This document shows positions 58,065 through 64,000 of a DNA stretch of 64,000 nt, piece by piece (within the stretch, counting starts at the first letter, position 1; every line of letters starts with the position of its first letter). Position numbers and translations under genes: made by a program. The notes under the pieces are model-generated. The model worked only from the letters and a program-made list of their open reading frames with translations. It was not told the DNA's origin and made no database searches. This DNA comes from Roseiarcus sp963805295. Lineage in GTDB: Bacteria > Pseudomonadota > Alphaproteobacteria > Rhizobiales > Beijerinckiaceae. The stretch covers positions 39,978-103,977 of the forward strand of contig CAWDTW010000112.1 in the NCBI GenBank assembly GCA_963805295.1, in the 5' to 3' direction.

Positions 58065-58721
58065 ATGAAGCCTGAGGTCATCCTCCATTCGTTCGGCTAC
58101 CTGACGCAGGCCGCGGGCGTCACGGTCGCGGTCTCGTTCGCCGGCATCGCTATCGGCTTCGCGATCGGAGCGCTCGTTTGCGCCGCGCGCCTCTCGCGAC
58201 GCCCGGGACTCGCACGCCTCGGAGGCGCTTACGTCAGCGTCTTCCGCGGCGTGCCGCTGCTGGTCCAGCTCCTGTTCATCTATTACTTCCTCGCCGAATT
58301 CGGCCTCGACGTGCCGGCGATCGTGGCGGCGGTCGGCGGGCTCGCCCTGTCGTCGGCGGCCTATCAGGCGGAGATCCTGCGCGGCGCGCTCAACGCCGTG
58401 CCGAAAGGCCAAAGCGAGGCCGCGGTCGCGCTCGGGTTTTCCAAGGTGGAAATCTGGCGGCGCGTCCTCATGCCGCAGGCGCTCCGTCTCTCGATCCCGC
58501 CGCTCATCAACGAATTCATCCTGCTCCTCAAAGCGTCCTCGCTCGTCTCCGTCGTCGGCATCGCGGAGCTCACGCGGGTCAGCATGAACATCGCCTCGAT
58601 GACCTACCGGCCGCTCGAGGCCTATGTCGGCGGCGGCCTCTTCTATCTCGCGATCAACCTCACGCTCGCAGGGATGGGCGCGCTCGCGGAGCGGCGGCTC
58701 GGCGCGGGCGAGGCGCGATGA
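58065..58721 (+). CDS. Polar amino-acid ABC transporter permease 1
   Basis: 218 residues, HisM/GlnP-type: MKPEVILHSFGYLTQAAGVT, membrane segments VAVSFAGIAIGFAIGALVCA and PLLVQLLFIYYFLAEFG. The EAA-loop motif is GQSEAAVALGFSKVEIWRRV, then LMPQALRLSIPPLINEFILL. Forms the inner-membrane channel with permease 2, whose start overlaps its stop by ATGA. Confidence 0.9.
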   Translation: MKPEVILHSFGYLTQAAGVTVAVSFAGIAIGFAIGALVCAARLSRRPGLARLGGAYVSVFRGVPLLVQLLFIYYFLAEFGLDVPAIVAAVGGLALSSAAYQAEILRGALNAVPKGQSEAAVALGFSKVEIWRRVLMPQALRLSIPPLINEFILLLKASSLVSVVGIAELTRVSMNIASMTYRPLEAYVGGGLFYLAINLTLAGMGALAERRLGAGEAR

Positions 58722-59389
58722 ACCCCGACGTCCTTTGGCGCTACCTGCCCTCGCTCGCGGGCGGCTTCGGCGTGACCGTCCTTTGCTGGAGCGCGGGCGG
58801 GGCGCTCGGCCTGGCTTTGGGGTTCGCGATCGCGCTCGCCAATCGGCTCCCCTTTCCTCTGCTGCGCTGGGCGCTGAGGGTCTTCATCGAGGTCTTCCGC
58901 GGCACGCCCTTTCTCATGCAGCTCTTCCTGCTCTATTCGGGCGGCCCCTACATCGGCCTGAGGCTCAGCGCGACCGCGGCCGGCGTCCTCGGCCTCGGCC
59001 TTTACTCGTCCGCCTATTTCGCCGAGATCTTTCGGGGCGGTTTCGCCGCCGTCCCGCTGGGCCAGCTCGAGGCCGCGACCAGCGTCGGCATGGCGCCGAT
59101 CGATACCCTCCTGCGCGTCGAATTGCCCGCGGCGCTCATCGCCGCCGTGCCGCCGATCGTCAACATGCTGATCGTTCTGTCGAAGGAGACGGTCGTTCTG
59201 TCGATCATCACCGTGCCGGAGCTCATGTACCAGATGCAGACGATGGCGGCCGAGACCTTCACCGCCTTCGACGCGATCTTTGCGATGGCCGTCTTCTATT
59301 GGCTGCTCGTCGAATTCGTCTCGCGGCTGGGCAATCGGGTGGAAGCGCGGGTGACGGCGTTTCTGGCGCAGGAGGAGCTACGCGCGTGA
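58718..59389 (+). CDS. Polar amino-acid ABC transporter permease 2
   Basis: 223 residues from the overlapping ATG: MNPDVLWRYLPSLAGGFGVT, FIEVFRGTPFLMQLFLLYSG. The EAA loop is GQLEAATSVGMAPIDTLLRV, then ELPAALIAAVPPIVNMLIVL. Same family as permease 1. Its stop overlaps the GTG of the ATPase gene (GTGA). Confidence 0.9.
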   Translation: MNPDVLWRYLPSLAGGFGVTVLCWSAGGALGLALGFAIALANRLPFPLLRWALRVFIEVFRGTPFLMQLFLLYSGGPYIGLRLSATAAGVLGLGLYSSAYFAEIFRGGFAAVPLGQLEAATSVGMAPIDTLLRVELPAALIAAVPPIVNMLIVLSKETVVLSIITVPELMYQMQTMAAETFTAFDAIFAMAVFYWLLVEFVSRLGNRVEARVTAFLAQEELRA

Positions 59390-60169
59390 GCTTGGCCATG
59401 ATCGAACTCAGCGGGGTCAGCAAGAGTTTTGGCGCGCATGAAGTGTTGCGCGGGGTCGATCTCGGCGTCGCGAAATCAGAAGTCGTCTGCCTGATCGGTC
59501 CGAGCGGATCGGGCAAGAGCACGCTCCTGCGCTGCGTGAACTTTCTCGAATCCTTACGACGTCGGCGACGTGCGCATCGAGGGCCGGCTGATCGGCTACG
59601 AGGATGCGCCGGACGGGACGCGAAGGCCGATGAGCGCGCGGACCTTACGCGACATGCGGCGCGAGATCGGGATGGTGTTCCAGCACTTCAACCTCTGGCC
59701 GCACATGACCGCGATCCGCAACGTCGCCGAACCGTTGCGGCGCGTGCGCGGCCTGGCCGCCGACGAGGCCGCGCAGCGCGCGATGGCGATGCTGACCCGG
59801 GTCGACCTTTCCGCCAAGGCCCACGCCTATCCGGCGCATCTGTCCGGCGGCCAGCAGCAGCGGGTGGCGATCGCCCGCGCGCTCGCGATGCAGCCCCGCC
59901 TCATGCTGTTCGACGAGCCGACCTCGGCGCTCGATCCGGAGCTCGTCGGCGAAGTGCTCGAAGTGATGAGGAGCCTCGCCGCGGAGGGCATGACCATGTT
60001 GATCGTCACCCACGAGATGGGCTTCGCCGCCCACGTCGCCGACCGGATCGCCTTCATCGACGAGGGCCGCATCATCGAAGACGGCGCGCCCCGGCAGGTC
60101 TTCCATCACAGCAAGGAGCCGCGCGTGCGGCAGTTCCTGCAGACCTATCACGACCGCAACAGTTTTTGA
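59386..60169 (+). pseudogene. Polar amino-acid ABC transporter ATPase, one frameshift
   Basis: Starts at the GTG overlapping the permease stop (AGGAGG upstream): MSLAMIELSGVSKSFGAHEV, Walker A LIGPSGSGKSTLLRCVNFLE. An extra base near 59553 breaks the frame; the rest continues YDVGDVRIEGRLIGYEDAPD, QHFNLWPHMTAIRNVAEPLR (Q-loop), signature HLSGGQQQRVAIARALAMQP, Walker B LMLFDEPTSALDPELVGEVL and IVTHEMGFAAHVADR. All catalytic motifs are present, so a single-base sequence error is as likely as a true knockout. If real, the transporter lacks its motor. Confidence 0.85.
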
Positions 60170-60318
60170 CGCGGCGGTATTTCCAGCATCTCTTTCGCGG
60201 CGACGAACCGCGCCTGCGGCCGTTTTTTTTGCAAACGCGCTGTCGCCGGAATAGCCTTCGCGCGCAGGCGCGACCTGCAGGCTCGTTTCGGCCCAATGCG
60301 GTCTTGGGAGGTTGGATT

Positions 60319-60792
60319 GTGACCCCCGGGGATTCACCTGTGCTCTATCTCGACGACCTCCATGTGGGACAGCGCTTTACCAGCGCTGCGCAGGCGATCG
60401 ACGCCGAGCAAATCAAGGCCTTCGCCCGACAGTTCGATCCGCAGCCCTTCCACCTCGACGAGCATGCGGCCAAAGAGACGTTCTTCGGCGGGCTCGCCGC
60501 AAGCGGCTGGCACGTCGCAGCGGTCACGATGAAGCTTCTCGTCACCGGAGGCGCGCCGATCGCAGGCGGCGTCATCGGCGCCGGCGGGGAGTTTGCGTGG
60601 CCCAAACCGACAAGACCCGGCGACGTGCTTCAGGTGACCAGCGAAGTCCTGGAGATCACGCCTTCCCGCTCGCGGCCCAATCGCGGGATGGTCACGATGA
60701 GCAGCGAGACCCGCAACCAGCATGGCGACGTCGTGCAGGTGCTGACGGCGAAACTCGTCGTGCCGAGGCGCGAGGAGGGTCCCCCACAATGA
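60319..60792 (+). CDS. MaoC-family dehydratase/hydratase
   Basis: 157 residues from a GTG with GGGAGG seven bases upstream. The hot-dog fold with the hydratase motif is FARQFDPQPFHLDEHAAKET (Asp/His of the R-hydratase active site), then FGGLAASGWHVAAVTMKLLV and FAWPKPTRPGDVLQVTSEVL. MaoC proteins hydrate enoyl-CoA or related thioesters. It lies between the ABC genes and the panE-like gene, same strand. Confidence 0.88.
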   Translation: MTPGDSPVLYLDDLHVGQRFTSAAQAIDAEQIKAFARQFDPQPFHLDEHAAKETFFGGLAASGWHVAAVTMKLLVTGGAPIAGGVIGAGGEFAWPKPTRPGDVLQVTSEVLEITPSRSRPNRGMVTMSSETRNQHGDVVQVLTAKLVVPRREEGPPQ

Positions 60793-60805
60793 AGGACCTT
60801 GCGCC

Positions 60806-61740
60806 ATGACAATCCTCGTCGTGGGAGCGGGCGCCGTCGGCGGCTATTTCGGCGGGCGTCTGTTGCAGGCGGGCCGAGACGTCACGTTTCTCGTTCGTCC
60901 GCGCCGCGCCGCCTTGCTCGCCGAGCACGGGCTCACGATTTAAAGCCCCGTCGGCGACTTCCGCCGGCCCGATCCGCCGCTCGTTACCGAAGACGGCCTC
61001 GCTGAGCCGTTCGATCTCGTCCTCCTCAGCTGCAAGGCCTACGATCTCGAAGGCGCGATGGCGTCCTTCGCGAAGGCCGTCGGCCCGAAGACGGCGATCC
61101 TGCCTTTGTTGAACGGCATGCGGCACCTGGATCGCCTCGCCGATCGGTTCGGCGCGACGCGCGTTGTTGGCGGGCTCTGCGTGATCTCGGCGACGCTCGA
61201 CGCCAATGGCGCCATCATCCACGTGAACAATCTTCACTCGCTGACCTTCGGCGAGTTGGACGGTTCTCGTTCGCAAAGGATCGAGACGATCGCGTCGGCG
61301 CTGATCGGCGCGGGCTTCGACGCGCGGCTCAGCGGGGAGATCCGACAGGACATGTGGGAGAAGTGGATCTTCATCGCCACGGTCGCGGGGATAACCTCTC
61401 TGATGCGCGCCGCGATCGGCGACATCGTCGCCGCCGGCGCCGCGCACCTCGCCACGGGACTGCTGGACGAATGCGCCGCCATCGCAGCTCATGAAGGTTT
61501 TCCGCCGCGCGCGCCGTTCCTGGAGCGGGGCGCGCGATGGTCGCCGCCTCTGGTTCGCCGCTGATGGCCTCGATGCTGCGCAACATCGAAGGCGGCATGC
61601 CGGTCGAAGGCGACCATATCCTCGGCGATCTCCTGCGCCGCGCCGCCGAGCCCAACGATCGTTCGCTGCTGCGCATCGCTTACGCTCATGTGAAGACTTA
61701 CGAGGCGCGACGAATGCGGAGCGTGACGGCCGACGGATAG
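60806..61740 (+). pseudogene. Ketopantoate reductase-like (PanE/ApbA) gene with a stop and a frameshift
   Basis: Starts MTILVVGAGAVGGYFGGRLL (NADP Rossmann motif), RPRRAALLAEHGLTI, then an in-frame TAA at 60941 where related proteins have a Lys or other residue. The frame continues SPVGDFRRPDPPLVTEDG, LLSCKAYDLEGA (active-site Lys), LPLLNGMRHLDRLADRFGAT, DMWEKWIFIATVAGITSLMR. A second break near 61530 moves to MVAASGSPLMASMLRNIEGG ... HILGDLLRRAAEPNDRSLLR. These oxidoreductases often act in aromatic or amino-acid catabolism rather than pantothenate synthesis. Confidence 0.8.
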
Positions 61741-61842
61741 CAGGCCCGTCTGCGGCCGAACGGCGCGCTGGGCCCGGCGCTCGCGGCCGCCGGCTTCGCC
61801 GAACGGAACGAGATCGGCCCGATGCGCGAAACCTCAGTCGCG

Positions 61843-62759
61843 CTAGCGTCGTGAGATAGCGTGGATCTCGGCGACATAGCCGCCCGGAAACTGCACCATC
61901 GCGGCGTCGCGCCCGTCGGCTTGGAAAGGCTCGACGAGCACGGTCACGCGGGCCGCCTTGGCCCTGTCCAGCGCCGCCGTCAGGTCGGGAACTTCGTAAC
62001 CGGTCAATTCCCGGCCGTAGGGAAACGGCAGATGGCCATCGGTCACCAGCAGCGTCAGTTTGCCGAAGGCCGAGGCGATTTGCACGCGCCGGTAGACGTC
62101 GCCAGGCCGGCCGATCTCAACTCCTGGCGCATGGGCGTCGTCGGAGACGACATGGCCTTTCGAGAAGCGCAGGAAGTCGGCGATGAAGGCGTCCGCCCTC
62201 GAGGGCGAGACGTAGACACGGTTCTCGGGGATGGTGGCCAGCGGCGCATATGAGGGCTTGGCCGTATGCCAATAAAGCTGCATGTTCACCCCGCCCGGCC
62301 ACTGAATTACCGCATCGCGGCCGATCGGGTCGGGGAACGGCGCCACCAGCACATCGGCGCCGGCCGCCTTTGCGGCGCTGATGGCGCGTCCATGTCCTTG
62401 ACGAGATAGCCCGTCCGCTCGGCGCCGAACGGATAGGGGATCGGCGTCGTGAAGGCGAAGACCGAGAGCCGGGCCTGCGGGCGTCCGAACAACTGCCAAG
62501 CTCGTGCTGCTGGGGGTGGGCGTCACGGTCGTCGTGGCTGACTTGGTGGACTCTCCTCCAACGTCGCCGTGAAGCTCGCGACGAACGGCGCCATGTCCGC
62601 CGGCGCGACATAGACATGGGCGCTGTCGTACTGCGCGCCGACCCCCTGCCCGGCGGAGTCTAGCGGACTTATCCGCCGCGGCCCCGTTGGCGCCGTGAAA
62701 GCTTGAAAAGCCACGGCCAAGCCCGCGGCGAAGGCGTATCGGCCGCTGGTCCGCACCAT
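61843..62759 (-). pseudogene. Secreted VOC/glyoxalase-like protein with several frameshifts
   Basis: From the ATG at 62759 the start MVRTSGRYAFAAGLAVAFQA is a signal peptide, followed by SAHVYVAPADMAPFVASFTA. At least two frame changes between 62400 and 62580 lead to AAKAAGADVLVAPFPDPIGR, DAVIQWPGGVNMQLYWHTAK, NRVYVSPSRADAFIADFLRF and AARVTVLVEPFQADGRDAAM, a second VOC-like half ending QFPGGYVAEIHAISRR. The two similar halves (VYVxPxxADxFxxxF) fit a paired beta-alpha-beta-beta-beta layout. Function unknown. Confidence 0.6.
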
Positions 62760-62837
62760 TCAATCTTCTCCCGTGGCCCTGTCAGACTGACATCGCGAAG
62801 CGGCCTGCAAGCGGGCCTCCGCGTTGATCCCCGACGG

Positions 62838-64000
<1,163 letters not shown>

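Noticed and set aside
60199..60232. T-run preceded by GC-rich sequence after the ABC ATPase gene, possible terminator
   Set aside because: The T8 run is real, but I could not build a convincing stem directly before it.

Overview
The window looks like accessory DNA from a GC-rich alphaproteobacterium of the Hyphomicrobiales (Rhizobiales). The closest feel is the Beijerinckiaceae/Methylocystaceae/Bradyrhizobiaceae neighbourhood. Reasons: strong G/C third-position bias, a MucR-type regulator relic, a rhizobial Ku, adenylate-cyclase-type AAA/TPR proteins, ISAzo13, IS630, IS1595 and IS91 insertion sequences, and group II introns of the type common in this order. The exact genus cannot be read from the sequence. 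No rRNA, tRNA or CRISPR array was seen.

Layout. 0-7 kb: relics (group II intron 3' end, DUF262 and MucR fragments) around an intact GH63-like glucosidase, then a scrambled cyclase-type ATPase and a truncated methyltransferase. 8-10 kb: a bifunctional enoyl-CoA hydratase/3-hydroxyacyl-CoA dehydrogenase gene with one frameshift. 10-12 kb: an IS4 remnant joined to a TPR-repeat fragment. 13.1-16.9 kb: a large TIR-domain protein with three tandem uncharacterised repeats, broken by a single frameshift. 17-24 kb: gene debris (enoyl-reductase-like, amidase, RND pump, group II intron, GGT, IS91). 23-33 kb: a nest of IS630 and ISAzo13 elements, two of which damage a SIR2-like/P-loop (STAND-type) defence-like gene. 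34-38 kb: a conserved helical protein and a type IA topoisomerase gene broken by an intron reverse-transcriptase fragment. 39-40 kb: Ku and serine-recombinase relics. 40.9-43.2 kb: a compact restriction-modification cassette. 43.5-44.7 kb: an IS1595 inserted into a 142-bp MITE whose uninterrupted sister lies at 48.7 kb. 44.8-47.1 kb: a lipoprotein and a DUF1656/HlyD efflux pair. 47.2-50.8 kb: a second STAND NTPase, a glycogen phosphorylase tail and a DUF499 tail. 50.9-54.8 kb: small phage-like hypotheticals, a third ISAzo13 and a MITE. 54.9-64 kb: core-like genes: ligA, a polar amino-acid ABC transporter, a MaoC hydratase, and frameshifted panE-like, VOC-like and hutU genes.

How it works together. 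The middle 50 kb reads as a decaying defence and mobility island: TIR, SIR2/STAND, STAND-TPR, DUF499, DUF262 and R-M genes, mostly broken, sit among at least seven IS elements or large IS fragments, four group II intron scraps and two kinds of MITE. Intact, probably functional units are the glucosidase, Ku, the R-M cassette, the 415-residue helical protein, LigA, the ABC substrate-binding protein with both permeases, and the MaoC hydratase. Many breaks are single-base frameshifts, so part of the decay could be sequencing error; this is flagged where it matters.
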